Source: an uncultured Coriobacteriaceae bacterium
GTDB taxonomy: Bacteria > Actinomycetota > Coriobacteriia > Coriobacteriales > Eggerthellaceae
Direction: 5' to 3'
Length of the DNA stretch: 15,371 nucleotides
Assembly (NCBI GenBank): GCA_946623915.1
Contig: CAMORQ010000012.1
Span: 1-15,371 of the forward strand
Shown: piece by piece, positions 15,099 to 15,371 of the stretch
Layout: the number at the start of each line of letters is the position of its first letter
Position numbering within the stretch: the first letter of the stretch is position 1
Made by a program: the position numbers and the translations under genes
Notes under the pieces: generated by a model
The model's database searches: none
The model's input: the letters and a program-made list of their open reading frames with translations, nothing else
What the model was told of the DNA's origin: nothing

Positions 15099-15371
15099 CT
15101 TCCGCGGTGTTGTAGTAATCGTTGGCCTCCAGCGGCTCGTTAAGGACGAAGCTGTCGTTTCCAATTTGGTATTTAGTGACGTAGGTGCCTTTGCCGTTCT
15201 GCGAATTGGCAGGATCTTCGATATGGGTATGTGTAAAGAACGCGATCTGCTTTTCAGAGAAGTCCAGGGTCTTATACGCGTTTGGGTCATCTGCGAAATG
15301 AGATCCGAGCACGCTGGTTTCGGCGGCGGCTATCGCTGCGAAACCCCAGCAGGTGCCGAAGGGGTTCTGGA

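Larger units (their letters stand above)
12956..15371 (-). pseudogene. Broken surface papain-like cysteine peptidase (C1A), start beyond window
   Basis: Reading leftward from the edge, QNPFGTCWGFAA gives the catalytic cysteine (codon 15351-15349). The frame runs to about 15092 (…YYNTAEAFS), where one missing base shifts it; the protein resumes as LATNSFAAGIGPTLEQ (from 15091). The catalytic histidine (NHGVTIVGWDD, codon 14686-14684) and asparagine (VKNSWG, codon 14533-14531) follow. An in-frame TGA at 13528-13526 interrupts it again; the same frame continues SLESGSEKLVEVIPSEDGTQARIKG as a Big-like domain. Next comes the HEHRWGVPSYTWADNK module, a Ser/Thr/Gly linker, ARTGD, a hydrophobic helix and RRK, a degenerate sortase-type or membrane anchor. 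It was probably a wall-anchored protease. Long intact stretches imply recent loss or sequencing errors. Confidence 0.85.

Overview
The window is high-GC bacterial DNA with AT-rich islands between genes. It most resembles a gut or oral member of the Coriobacteriia (Actinomycetota), probably Eggerthellaceae. The evidence is a Tat-exported, FAD-binding lipoprotein reductase with a Ser/Ala-rich linker, a LysR regulator beside it, and a surface protein with an H-x-H-x-W-G...Y-T-W-x-D module and an ARTGD / membrane helix / RRK tail. These features are familiar from that family. The species is not identified, and the placement is inference from protein style.

Layout. 1-776: no gene; a 75-bp palindromic element, an 11-unit degenerate tandem array, and a leftward terminator with hairpins before it. 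777-1286 (-): small coiled-coil protein of unknown role. 1287-1738: second 75-bp element and a 32-bp tandem duplication. 1739-3130 (+): 14-helix MFS exporter of the DHA2 type. 3374-6472 (-): 1032-residue VIT / VWA / zinc-ribbon / TPR-like / DUF2135 protein. 6473-8208: a 1.7-kb gene-free tract with the third and fourth elements, several short tandem repeats and a hairpin-rich stretch. 8209-9201 (+): protein of unknown function. 9530-10414 (-): LysR-type regulator. 10510-12159 (-): Tat flavoprotein reductase, with two adjacent dyads upstream that look like operators. 12160-12955: regulatory region, fifth element, tandem repeats. 12956-15371 (-): surface papain-like cysteine peptidase broken by one frameshift and one in-frame stop, running off the right edge.

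The most unusual content is between the genes. Five copies of an exactly 75-bp element (17-bp inverted arms around a 41-bp core) occur in 15 kb, all intergenic. Their cores align without gaps and share invariant columns, and a flanking AT-rich box is also conserved, so they are one family. Four of the five have short GC-rich tandem repeats on the same side, but the repeat units differ at each locus. No transposase or recombinase lies in the window. The elements could be non-autonomous mobile elements, DNA-binding sites or templates for hairpin RNAs; the sequence alone does not decide.

Among the genes, the flavoprotein and LysR regulator form a plausible unit: a secreted electron acceptor-type reductase with its regulator. 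The VIT/VWA protein and the unknown protein at 8209 are divergent neighbours across the repeat-rich tract, which is only weak evidence of a link.
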